This document shows positions 49,677 to 58,816 of a stretch of 64,000 nucleotides of DNA, in pieces (position 1 is the first letter of the stretch; each line of letters begins with the position of its first letter). The stretch is from an uncultured Lachnospiraceae bacterium (lineage in GTDB: Bacteria; Bacillota; Clostridia; Lachnospirales; Lachnospiraceae): contig CAJTSB010000005.1 in NCBI GenBank assembly GCA_910578825.1, forward strand, positions 1 to 64,000. Reading direction: 5' to 3'. A program made the translations under genes and the position numbers. Below the pieces are notes generated by a model that was not told where the DNA came from, did no database searches, and worked only from the letters and a program-made list of their open reading frames with translations.

Positions 49677-52600
49677 ATGCGAATGAAAGGAAAGAAGTTG
49701 TTAAGCCTCGCTCTGGCAGCGGTCATGGTAACGTCTTTCCCGACGGTTGGATCGTCCGTACACGCGGCTGTTACGCCGGACTACACGGTGACCGTCAGGG
49801 GAAGTGATGTAGATACGGCTGCCGAGAATATCAATGGACTGACCTACAAAGGTTTTGGATTGTTGAACGGCAACAGTACCAGCAATCTTCTTCTGGATTA
49901 CAAGTACGAACATCCGGAAAAATATAATCAGATGATGCAGTACCTGTTTGGCGGTGAATATCCGCTGTTCACCCATATCAAGATGGAAATGGGCAATGAC
50001 GGCAATAATTCTACCGGCGCTGATGCGTGTACCATGCGTTATGAGAACGAGGATGCGGATGCATCTCGCTCTCCGGGATTTGTGATGGCAGCGGACGCCA
50101 AAAAAATCAACCCCAACGTCAAGATCAGCATCCTGCGCTGGGAGCTGCCCAAATGGGTAGCGGCAAAGAATTCAAACAGTGCAAAACTGTCAGCAGGAGA
50201 CGGCTATGAGGCGGTTTATAAATGGTACAGAGAGACTATATTTGACGCCTATGAGAAATACGGGTATATGGTGGATTTTGTTGACCCGGATAAGAATGAG
50301 ACCTCCGCGCCGGATACCGAATTTATCAAGTGGTTTTCCGAGCGTGTAAAAACTGAAAAGAATTTTCCGTCATATATTGATGCGGGGGCGCAGGAAGCCT
50401 ATCACAATATCCGCATTATCGCATCCGACGAGAACAAATCACTGGAAATCGTACCGAAGATGCGTGAGGATCAGGCATTGTATGACGCTGTGGACATTAT
50501 CGGGTTCCATTACCGCACCAATGCCACCGATGATTATGTGAAGATGGCGGATGTAGATGACAAGGAAGTCTGGTACAGTGAGGGCTGCGCAACCTTTGGC
50601 TATTCAGAGCTGCAGGAGAACAAGACGTCTTCTTATTCCGGAGGAGGTTATAATAATGACCCTGCATATGGCGCAGGTACGATTGGCGGATTCCAGAGTC
50701 CTCTGGCGTTAATGGACAGCTTTATCACATCATTTGTATCTTCCCGCCGCACGCATTATATGTTCCAGCCGGCAATTGGCTCCTTCTATGAGGGCATCCA
50801 GTATGGACATAAGGAATTATTGAGTGCAAGGGATCCGTGGAGCGGCTACATCCACTATGATCCGGCGCTCTATATGCTGGAACATTATGCGAAATTTGCC
50901 AAAATGGGCTGGGAAGACAGTGAACCGGATACGAATGATATCTGGCGTGTCATTACGAATGCGACAGGGGCAGCTTTTGCAGGAAGCGATAAAGAACATA
51001 TGACTGCGGGAATTGACGGAAAAGCAGGTTATATGACGCTTGCATCGCCCGATAAAAAGAACTTCTCCGTGGTAATTGTAAACAATACCCGCAATGCCAG
51101 GACATTTAAGATTGCGGATGAGGATATGGATTTGTCCACAGATACGCTCAACCTGTGGGTGACAGAGACGGACAGCTATCTCAAGAACGGCGGAACTGTT
51201 ACGAAGGAATCGGATGGCTGGTATGTGACAGCGCCGGCATACAGTATTTCCACAGCAACGACGCTCGACACGGAGCCGGAGCGCGCACCGGCAGACGAAA
51301 TTCACAACGAAGACCGTGCGGTTCTGGATACGGATAAGAGCGGTAAGACAAACGGTGTGACAAATGACAAAGTATTATATGCCGACAATTTTGAATATCG
51401 GGAAGAACCGGCAAATTACCTCAGGGATCGTGGCAATGAGCCACGTTATATGTTGGATGCGCATGGCGCATGGGTCGTAGAAAACGGCAGGTTGAAGCAG
51501 GAACTGGCAAGCAGCGTGGCACAGTGGAATGGCGGAGACCCTTCTACCATTGTAGGAGATTTCCGCTGGATGGACTATATGGCCTCAGTCGATGTTGAAA
51601 TCCCAGGTGGCAGCAGCAATACATGGGCGCGTCTGGGCGTCCGTTCCCAGACAGGAATGAACTGGGATAACAGCGGATATACCCTGGAAATAAACGGAAG
51701 CGGAACATGGAAACTGTACCGCATTGGAACTGTCGTAAAAGAAGGCGCTGTCCGCGCAAATACCGAAGGAAAATATAATATCAGAATTGCAGCGCTTGGA
51801 GATACCATAAGAGTTATCATAGACAATACAACGGTTGCAACTTATAAAGACAATATTCCCATGCTTGCGGGGCGTGTGAAACTGAGCGCTACCTGGAATC
51901 AGTTATACTTTGACAATCTGCTCGTGGAGCGCCTGGACGGCGGAATCCCTTATGCACTCAGCATGGTAGACGGACAGGATGATTCTGTCAGTTATGAAGG
52001 AGCCTGGACGATTGCCAATCCGGGCGGTGGAAGCGCAGACGACTGGTACCGTACCATGTCCGTATCGAAAGCGGCAAATGCATCGTTTCGTTTTCCGATC
52101 CAGGGAAGCGGATTTGCAATTCTTGGAACGAACGACGGATCTGCAAAACTGGACGTCTATGTAGACGGACATCTGGAAGAAACGGACGCTGCGACGCTGG
52201 CATCGCCTGCCCGCGGGGAGACATATATTCTTTCGGATCTTCCATATGGCGAACATGAGATTGAAGTGGTCGTAAAATCAGGAACATTGAAGGTAGATGC
52301 ATTGTACGCGCTTGCAGAGCGTCTGGCGGCAAACGACAATGTGTTCGTCTCCGTTAAGACGCAGATAGATCCTATAGGGATTCTTCTTACCGACAATCTG
52401 AGCAAAATAATTGAAGATTTGCCCGAAGAAGTAGAAGTAGAGACAGCGAGCGGAACCATTGTCAAAAAACCGGTGGTCTGGAATACCAATGCAGCGCAGT
52501 TTGACGGGACAGAATTTAAAGCGTCAAATATCACCGGAACGGTATGGGGAGGTACGACTGTCTGGGGTATGCCGCTTACGGTAACGGTTCCTGTTGAGAA

Positions 52601-53924
52601 GGTGATTCCTTCCGGTACGATGTATTTTATTGACAGCGTGGAGGCGGATCCTTCCAAACTGACATCAACCGAGCCTTATGATGCGGTAAAAGCACAGCTT
52701 GGAGATGCTCTCCTGAACCAGGTGTATGACCAGAAAAAGACGGATGACAATTCCTGGGGACTTGTCACAGAGGCCGCGACCAAAAGTTATACGGATACCA
52801 CGGATATGATGGCGACCGGAATTTATGGCAAGAATAATAAAGAAGGTGAGACGTTGTCTTACGCATTTACGCTCCCGGCTGGAAATTATAAGCTCATTTC
52901 CGGACATCGGGAATGGTGGGGAAATGTGCGTACGATGACGGCAGAAATTGCTTTCGGAAACAAGTCGCAGGATGCCGGAACCATCAGTCTGGGCGGAAAT
53001 GCAGACTATGTCAATACATCAACCTTTACATTGAACAGAGAACAGCCTGTCACCTATACTCTGACGTCCCAGAATGCACAGGCGCCGCTCATAAGCTGGC
53101 TTGCAGTTATCAAAGTTTCCGATGCAGCGCATCAGCATACTTATATTTATATTACAGATAATGGAGACGGTACGCACACCAAGATGTGCAGAGAAGGCGA
53201 CAGTACAGTGAAGGAAAATCATGTCCTGAGTTATAAGGACAATGGCACTACGCATACCGGCGTCTGTATCTGCAAATACAGTGAGACGGAAACACATGCC
53301 TATGTAAAAAACGTCTGTGTAAAATGTAAGTCAAAGAAAGAAGTTTTAACGGTAAAGGCGCCATCACAGACGGCAATGTACGAACCTTCGAATGTCAGCG
53401 CGGGTATAAAGTTAAGCTGGCGCAGGGCTGCCAATGCGACCGGTTATTATGTATACCGTAAAACCGGAAACGGCAGGTTCCAGAAGGTGAAAACCATTCG
53501 TAACGCGTCAACGGTTTCCTGGACAGATACGAAAGTAAAGTCGAAAAACGGTACGACATATCAGTATCAGGTTGCAGCATATAGCGGATCGGTAAGCAGT
53601 AAAGTATCTGCATCAAAGACGATTACGCGTCTTACGGCAAACAAACTGAAAAGCGTCAAGAACCTAAAGGGTAAGAAATTACAGGTGAAGTGGGCGAAAA
53701 ATGCGAAATCTTCCGGATATGAAATTCAGTATTCCACCAGCAAAAACTTTAAGGGAGCAAAGACGCTTAGAATATCCAGCGGTAAGAAAACATCCACAAA
53801 GATTTCCAGCGGATTGAAGAAAAATAAGACGTACTATGTCCGCATCCGGTGTTATAAGAAATCTGGTAAAATATCTTCCGTTTCCTGCTGGAGCGGCAAG
53901 AAGACAGTTCGAATTAAGAAATAA
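49677..53924 (+). CDS. Secreted GH59-like beta-galactosidase/galactocerebrosidase with Fn3 tail (1415 aa)
   Basis: The signal peptide ends near SVHA (residue 30). Residues about 50-480 resemble galactocerebrosidase (GH59): KGFGLLNGNSTSNLLLDY, HIKMEMGNDGNNSTGADACTM, RWELPKWV. Glu208 (DKNETSAP, before RIIASDE) is the likely acid/base and Glu302 (VWYSEGCATFG) the likely nucleophile. A lectin-like beta domain (about 570-760), further beta modules, a FIVAR-free linker with CxxC repeats and two lysine-rich Fn3 domains at the C-terminus follow. It acts outside the cell on galactosyl glycans. No sortase motif is seen. Confidence 0.85.
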   Translation: MRMKGKKLLSLALAAVMVTSFPTVGSSVHAAVTPDYTVTVRGSDVDTAAENINGLTYKGFGLLNGNSTSNLLLDYKYEHPEKYNQMMQYLFGGEYPLFTHIKMEMGNDGNNSTGADACTMRYENEDADASRSPGFVMAADAKKINPNVKISILRWELPKWVAAKNSNSAKLSAGDGYEAVYKWYRETIFDAYEKYGYMVDFVDPDKNETSAPDTEFIKWFSERVKTEKNFPSYIDAGAQEAYHNIRIIASDENKSLEIVPKMREDQALYDAVDIIGFHYRTNATDDYVKMADVDDKEVWYSEGCATFGYSELQENKTSSYSGGGYNNDPAYGAGTIGGFQSPLALMDSFITSFVSSRRTHYMFQPAIGSFYEGIQYGHKELLSARDPWSGYIHYDPALYMLEHYAKFAKMGWEDSEPDTNDIWRVITNATGAAFAGSDKEHMTAGIDGKAGYMTLASPDKKNFSVVIVNNTRNARTFKIADEDMDLSTDTLNLWVTETDSYLKNGGTVTKESDGWYVTAPAYSISTATTLDTEPERAPADEIHNEDRAVLDTDKSGKTNGVTNDKVLYADNFEYREEPANYLRDRGNEPRYMLDAHGAWVVENGRLKQELASSVAQWNGGDPSTIVGDFRWMDYMASVDVEIPGGSSNTWARLGVRSQTGMNWDNSGYTLEINGSGTWKLYRIGTVVKEGAVRANTEGKYNIRIAALGDTIRVIIDNTTVATYKDNIPMLAGRVKLSATWNQLYFDNLLVERLDGGIPYALSMVDGQDDSVSYEGAWTIANPGGGSADDWYRTMSVSKAANASFRFPIQGSGFAILGTNDGSAKLDVYVDGHLEETDAATLASPARGETYILSDLPYGEHEIEVVVKSGTLKVDALYALAERLAANDNVFVSVKTQIDPIGILLTDNLSKIIEDLPEEVEVETASGTIVKKPVVWNTNAAQFDGTEFKASNITGTVWGGTTVWGMPLTVTVPVEKVIPSGTMYFIDSVEADPSKLTSTEPYDAVKAQLGDALLNQVYDQKKTDDNSWGLVTEAATKSYTDTTDMMATGIYGKNNKEGETLSYAFTLPAGNYKLISGHREWWGNVRTMTAEIAFGNKSQDAGTISLGGNADYVNTSTFTLNREQPVTYTLTSQNAQAPLISWLAVIKVSDAAHQHTYIYITDNGDGTHTKMCREGDSTVKENHVLSYKDNGTTHTGVCICKYSETETHAYVKNVCVKCKSKKEVLTVKAPSQTAMYEPSNVSAGIKLSWRRAANATGYYVYRKTGNGRFQKVKTIRNASTVSWTDTKVKSKNGTTYQYQVAAYSGSVSSKVSASKTITRLTANKLKSVKNLKGKKLQVKWAKNAKSSGYEIQYSTSKNFKGAKTLRISSGKKTSTKISSGLKKNKTYYVRIRCYKKSGKISSVSCWSGKKTVRIKK

Positions 53925-53930
53925 TGGTCG

Positions 53931-53957
53931 GGAGGCTGCCATAAGGCGGCCTCCTTT
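53931..53957 (+). terminator. Hairpin terminator after the GH59-like gene
   Basis: GGAGGCTGCC at 53931-53940 pairs with GGCGGCCTCC at 53945-53954 (one wobble), loop ATAA, then TTT. Confidence 0.65.
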
Positions 53958-53998
53958 GGCAGCTTTAAATTAAGATAACGAGAAAGGAGTAGCATGAG

Positions 53999-54997
53999 AT
54001 GAAAAATAACAACAGAAAATGGTATGGTATGGCGGGATTTCTTGTAATCCTGCTGGTACTGGCATTTCACTGCACGCCGGTTCAGGCGGCAAAACTTCCA
54101 TCATTAAAAGTAAAAGGAACGCATCTGGTCAATTCCAAAGGAAAAACCGTACAGTTAAAAGGGGTCAGCACCCATGGGCTTTCCTGGTATCCGGAGTACG
54201 TAAATCAAAAAGCATTTACGCAAATGAAGAAAAAATGGAAAATCAATACGGTAAGACTTGCCGTCTATACTGCGGAATACAACGGGTATTGTACCGGAGA
54301 TAAGGCAAACCGCAAAGCATTGGAGAAGAAAATTGACGATGGAGTGAAATACGCAGATAAGGCGGGGCTATATATTATCATTGACTGGCACATTTTAAGC
54401 GATGGAAATCCGAGAACCTACGAGAAACAGTCACTGGCATTTTTTAAAAAGATAGCCGCCAAATATAAGAACCATACGAACGTCATCTACGAAATCTGCA
54501 ATGAGCCAAATGGAGGAACTTCCTGGAGTACCATAAAAACTTATGCCAAAAAAGTTGTAAAGGCTATCCGTTCCAGAGATAAGAAAGCGGTCATTCTGAT
54601 TGGAACGCCAACCTGGAGCCAGGATGTGGATATCGCAGCAGAAAGTCCCATCAAAGGCTATAAAAACCTTATGTACACACTGCATTTTTATGCAGGAACC
54701 CACGGACAGTATCTGCGGGATAAGGCACAGGCTGCACTGGACAAAGGTCTTCCCCTGTTTGTGTCGGAATTTGGCATTTCAGAAGCCTCCGGAAACGGAA
54801 ACCTGAATAAATCAGAAGGCGCAAGGTGGATGAAATTTCTAAAGAAGAATAAAATCGGCTATATCGGATGGAATTTATCAAACAAAGACGAAAGTTCCGC
54901 CCTGATTCGGCACTCCAGCCGCAAGACTTCTGGCTGGAGTAATAGAAATCTTACGCCCTGGGGAAAATGGCTGTTGAAACAGTTCAAATTTTCCTAG
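53999..54997 (+). CDS. Secreted GH5 endoglucanase-like glycosidase (332 aa)
   Basis: The signal peptide ends near VQA (residues 1-30). A single GH5 (subfamily 2-like) domain follows: LKGVSTHGLSWYPEYVN, YIIIDWHILSDGNP, acid/base Glu169 in YEICNEPNGG, TLHFYAGTHG, nucleophile Glu257 in FVSEFGISEA and GYIGWNLSNKDESS. It probably cleaves beta-1,4-glucans. No binding module or anchor is seen. It follows the GH59-like gene by 75 bases, so both enzymes could be used together on plant or host glycans. AAAGGAG lies before ATG 53999. Confidence 0.92.
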   Translation: MKNNNRKWYGMAGFLVILLVLAFHCTPVQAAKLPSLKVKGTHLVNSKGKTVQLKGVSTHGLSWYPEYVNQKAFTQMKKKWKINTVRLAVYTAEYNGYCTGDKANRKALEKKIDDGVKYADKAGLYIIIDWHILSDGNPRTYEKQSLAFFKKIAAKYKNHTNVIYEICNEPNGGTSWSTIKTYAKKVVKAIRSRDKKAVILIGTPTWSQDVDIAAESPIKGYKNLMYTLHFYAGTHGQYLRDKAQAALDKGLPLFVSEFGISEASGNGNLNKSEGARWMKFLKKNKIGYIGWNLSNKDESSALIRHSSRKTSGWSNRNLTPWGKWLLKQFKFS

Positions 54998-55086
54998 CCT
55001 TATAGACACAGTTGTGCTAAAATTAGGAAAAGAGAGCAGGAATGTCCGAAACAGTCCTGCAATATAATACATCAGGAGGAGACAAG

Positions 55087-56367
55087 ATGAGTAAGTATCA
55101 AATAGAGACAAGATGCGTGCAGTCCGGCTGGCATCCGAAAAAGGGCGAGCCCCGCGTACTGCCGATTTACCAGAGTACAACTTTTAAATATGACACAAGC
55201 GATCAGATGGGCAGGCTTTTTGATCTGGAAGACAGCGGCTATTTCTATACAAGACTGCAAAATCCTACGAACGATGCCGTTGCAGAGAAAATCTGCGAAC
55301 TGGAAGGCGGCGTGGCGGCCATGCTGACGTCTTCAGGACAGGCAGCAAACTATTATGCCGTCTTTAATATCTGTGAGGCGGGAGACCATATGGTTTGTTC
55401 CTCAGCCGTGTATGGAGGAACCTTCAACCTGTTCAGCGCGACAGTCAAAAAACAGGGCATCGAATGTACCTTTATCGACCCGGACGCCTCTGCAGAAGAG
55501 ATTGCGGCAGCTTTCCGCCCGAATACCAAAGTGCTGTTTGCGGAGACAATCGCCAATCCTGCGCTTGTGGTTCTTGATATTGAAAAATTTGCATCTGTGG
55601 CACACGAACATGGCGTGCCGCTGATCATAGACAATACCTTTCCAACGCCGATTAACTGTCGTCCGATTGAATGGGGTGCGGACATTGTGACGCATTCCAC
55701 AACGAAATACATGGACGGTCATGCAACAAGCGTGGGCGGATGTATTGTGGACAGCGGTAATTTTGATTGGGACAAATATGCAGAGAAATATCCGGGATTG
55801 ACACAGCCGGATCCTACGTATCATGGCATCGTATATACACAGAAATTTGGCAAGGGAGCTTACATTACCAAGGCGACAGCCCAGATTATGCGCGATCTTG
55901 GATCGATTCAGTCTCCCCAGAACGCATTTCTCCTGAATGTCGGATTGGAGACCTTGCATTTACGGGTGGCGCGTCACTGTGAAAACGCATCAAAAGTGGC
56001 AGAATTCCTGAACAGTCACGACAAGGTTGCCTGGGTCAATTATGCGGGTCTGTCTGAAAATAAATATCATGCGCTGGCAGAAAAATATATGCCGAACGGT
56101 ACCTGCGGCGTTATTTCTTTTGGCTTAAAAGGCGGCAGGGATGTTTCCGTAGGATTCATGGATAAGTTACAGATGATTGCCATCGTTACCCATGTGGCAG
56201 ACGCCAGAACCTGCGTACTTCATCCGGCAAGCCATACGCATCGTCAGATGACGGATGAACAGCTTGTGGAAGCAGGCGTTGCACCGGATTTGATTCGGTT
56301 ATCTGTGGGAATTGAAAATGCCGAAGACATTATCGGAGATTTGGCACAGGCATTGGAACATATATAA
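55087..56367 (+). CDS. metY: O-acetylhomoserine sulfhydrylase (426 aa)
   Basis: PLP enzyme of the Cys/Met metabolism family that makes homocysteine from O-acetylhomoserine and sulfide. Lys207 in THSTTKYMDGH is the cofactor lysine. N-terminal TRCVQSGWHPKKGEPRVLPI and C-terminal ASHTHRQMTDEQLVEAGV with SVGIENAEDI are typical. ATG 55087 follows AGGAGGAG. No S-box or T-box leader is visible in the short upstream gap. Confidence 0.93.
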   Translation: MSKYQIETRCVQSGWHPKKGEPRVLPIYQSTTFKYDTSDQMGRLFDLEDSGYFYTRLQNPTNDAVAEKICELEGGVAAMLTSSGQAANYYAVFNICEAGDHMVCSSAVYGGTFNLFSATVKKQGIECTFIDPDASAEEIAAAFRPNTKVLFAETIANPALVVLDIEKFASVAHEHGVPLIIDNTFPTPINCRPIEWGADIVTHSTTKYMDGHATSVGGCIVDSGNFDWDKYAEKYPGLTQPDPTYHGIVYTQKFGKGAYITKATAQIMRDLGSIQSPQNAFLLNVGLETLHLRVARHCENASKVAEFLNSHDKVAWVNYAGLSENKYHALAEKYMPNGTCGVISFGLKGGRDVSVGFMDKLQMIAIVTHVADARTCVLHPASHTHRQMTDEQLVEAGVAPDLIRLSVGIENAEDIIGDLAQALEHI

Positions 56368-56400
56368 TATCTATAAAATTTACGTTATGGAGGATTGGAT

Positions 56401-57855
56401 ATGAGAAAAATTCTGTTTGCAGCATCTGAATGTGTACCTTTTATTAAAACCGGAGGATTGGCTGATGTGTGCGGCGCGTTGCCCAAAGAGTTTGACAAAA
56501 ATGACTGGGATATCCGCGTGGTGATCCCCAATTACAGCTGTATCCCCGAACACTGGAGAAATCAGTTTGAGTATGTGACCCACTTTTACATGAGCTGTGG
56601 AAATTACATCCAGAACAAATATGTGGGAATTTTGCAGTATAAGATGGACGGCATCACGTATTACTTTATTGATAATCAGGAGTATTTTGACTGTTTCCTG
56701 CCCTATGGGGATATCCGGTTTGATATGGAGAAGTTTATATTTTTTGACAAGGCTGTACTGTCGATGCTCCCTTTAATCAATTTTCAGCCGCAGATTATCC
56801 ATTGTCATGACTGGGAAACCGGTTTCATTCCGGTATATTTAAAGACAGAGTTCCAGGGAGATATGTTTTTCTGGGGCATGAAATCCATCATAACGATTCA
56901 CAACCTCAAATTCCAGGGAATCTGGGATGTCAAGACGGTCAAAGGCCTGACCGGATTCCCGGCAAGTATGTTTGTGCCGGACAAACTGGAATTTAAGAAA
57001 GACGCCAATATGTTAAAAGGCGGTCTTGTATTTGCCGACTATATCACCACGGTAAGCGACACGTACGCACAGGAAATCCAAACCGATTACTACGGCGAGG
57101 GACTGAACGGTCTGCTGGCGGCAAGACATATGGATATGCAGGGAATTGTCAATGGCATTGATTACCAGGCATATGACCCGGCAACCGATGAGAAATTATA
57201 TGTAAATTATGATGCCTCAAATCACCGCAAGAAGAAATTCATGAACAAAGAGAAACTTCAGGATGAGCTGGGACTTGCAGTCGATAAGAAACGCTATATG
57301 ATTGGACTGATTTCACGTCTGACCGACCAGAAGGGTCTTGATCTCATCAACTATGTGATTGAGCGGATTGTGGATGACTATACGCAGCTTGTGGTAATCG
57401 GAACCGGGGATTCACAGTATGAAAATATGTTCCGTCATTTTGCATGGAAATACCCGGATAAGATTTCTGCAAATATCTGCTATTCGGATGATTTGGCGCA
57501 CAAACTTTACGGTGCAGCGGATGCATTTTTGATGCCGTCCAGATTTGAGCCGTGCGGACTGACACAGATGATTTCTTTCCGCTATGGCACGATTCCGATT
57601 GTACGCGAAACCGGAGGTCTGAAAGACACAGTACAGCCGTATAATGAGTATGATAATGTCGGAGACGGTTTCTCCTTTACCAACTATAACGGTGAGGAAA
57701 TGCTCAACATCATCAACTATTCCAAGCATATTTACTTCGATAAGAAACGTCAGTGGAACCAGATGGTTGACCGCGCCATGGCCAATGACTATTCCTGGAA
57801 TGCATCGAAATTCCGCTACGAAGGATTGTACAAATACCTGATGGGAGAAGTATAA
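56401..57855 (+). CDS. glgA: Glycogen synthase (484 aa)
   Basis: A GT5 enzyme that elongates alpha-1,4-glucan from ADP-glucose. The N-terminal KTGGLADVCGALP (residues 16-28) binds the sugar nucleotide. The C-terminal domain has GLISRLTDQKGLDLI, MPSRFEPCGLTQM and the conserved ETGGLKDTV. ATG 56401 has GGAGG eight bases upstream. No other glg genes are in the window. Confidence 0.95.
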   Translation: MRKILFAASECVPFIKTGGLADVCGALPKEFDKNDWDIRVVIPNYSCIPEHWRNQFEYVTHFYMSCGNYIQNKYVGILQYKMDGITYYFIDNQEYFDCFLPYGDIRFDMEKFIFFDKAVLSMLPLINFQPQIIHCHDWETGFIPVYLKTEFQGDMFFWGMKSIITIHNLKFQGIWDVKTVKGLTGFPASMFVPDKLEFKKDANMLKGGLVFADYITTVSDTYAQEIQTDYYGEGLNGLLAARHMDMQGIVNGIDYQAYDPATDEKLYVNYDASNHRKKKFMNKEKLQDELGLAVDKKRYMIGLISRLTDQKGLDLINYVIERIVDDYTQLVVIGTGDSQYENMFRHFAWKYPDKISANICYSDDLAHKLYGAADAFLMPSRFEPCGLTQMISFRYGTIPIVRETGGLKDTVQPYNEYDNVGDGFSFTNYNGEEMLNIINYSKHIYFDKKRQWNQMVDRAMANDYSWNASKFRYEGLYKYLMGEV

Positions 57856-57987
57856 TCCCAATGCTACAATATAAAATATTTACTTTTGCATAAAAACGAA
57901 AGAAGTTCTCCATACTAAAATAAACCTGTGCATGTCCAGTTACAGTAAAAGCAGAGGATTATGGTAGAAATGGAGGACTTTTTTCAT

Positions 57988-58689
57988 ATGGGAGACAACC
58001 TGAAACAGCAGGAAAAAGATAAGAACGAAAATGAGCAGATCAAAGACATGGGGCAGTTGACCCTGGAGCAGGAGGAGGGACATAAAATCCATCTCATGTC
58101 CATTATCGGAGAGGTGGAGGGACATGAGACGCTCTCGCCAAATGCCAAGACAACGAAGTATGAGCATGTTTTGCCCAAATTAGCGGCAATTGAGGATGAC
58201 AAAAATGTAGACGGCGTCATGCTTCTCCTAAACACCGTGGGCGGGGATGTGGAATCCGGACTTGCAATTGCGGAAATGATTTCATCTCTAAGCAAACCGA
58301 CCGTATCCCTGGTATTGGGCGGCAGCCATTCCATTGGTGTTCCGCTGGCGGTATCTACGGACTATTCGTATATTGTTCCGACCGGAACCATGGTCATCCA
58401 CCCGGTGCGGCTCAACGGTCTCGTTATCGGCGCACCGCAGACTTATGATTATTTTCAGCAGATGCAGGACAGAATCACAGGTTTTGTGGCCGCTCATTGT
58501 TTTGCATCGCAGGCAAGGCTGGAAAAAATGATGATGAATACCAGTATGCTGACAAAGGATTTGGGAACTATCCTTGTGGGACGACAAGCTGTGGAGGAAG
58601 GAATTATCAACGAAGTGGGCGGCATTGACGAAGCGATGAAGAAACTTCATCAAATGATTGACGAAGATAAGCAAAATAACGAAATCTGA
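57988..58689 (+). CDS. TepA/ClpP-like serine protease-fold protein (233 aa)
   Basis: A ClpP/crotonase-fold protein like Bacillus TepA, whose gene also stands before spoIIIE. The core has LLLNTVGGDVESGLAIAEMI, LVLGGSHSIGVPLAVS (the ClpP nucleophile position is Ser within SHSIG) and MVIHPVRLNG (catalytic His). I prefer ATG 57988, served by GGAGG at 57972; ATG 57961 is also in frame. A short acidic N-terminus precedes the domain. Confidence 0.88.
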   Translation: MGDNLKQQEKDKNENEQIKDMGQLTLEQEEGHKIHLMSIIGEVEGHETLSPNAKTTKYEHVLPKLAAIEDDKNVDGVMLLLNTVGGDVESGLAIAEMISSLSKPTVSLVLGGSHSIGVPLAVSTDYSYIVPTGTMVIHPVRLNGLVIGAPQTYDYFQQMQDRITGFVAAHCFASQARLEKMMMNTSMLTKDLGTILVGRQAVEEGIINEVGGIDEAMKKLHQMIDEDKQNNEI

Positions 58690-58816
58690 AAACATGGGAA
58701 AAGTTGTAATGACATTTTCTGCTAAATGTGGTACTATAATAATTATGCTAAGTGATATATAATACAGTGCCAGAGGATAGGATATTCAGGACAGGAAGGG
58801 TTTAGGAGGAAATGTT

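Noticed and set aside
53019..53297. Open frames on the minus strand inside the GH59-like gene
   Set aside because: They are antisense shadows of a long, well supported coding region and have no ribosome sites or domains.
54998..55086. SAM riboswitch or T-box before metY
   Set aside because: The gap is under 90 bases and shows neither an S-box core nor a terminator stem.
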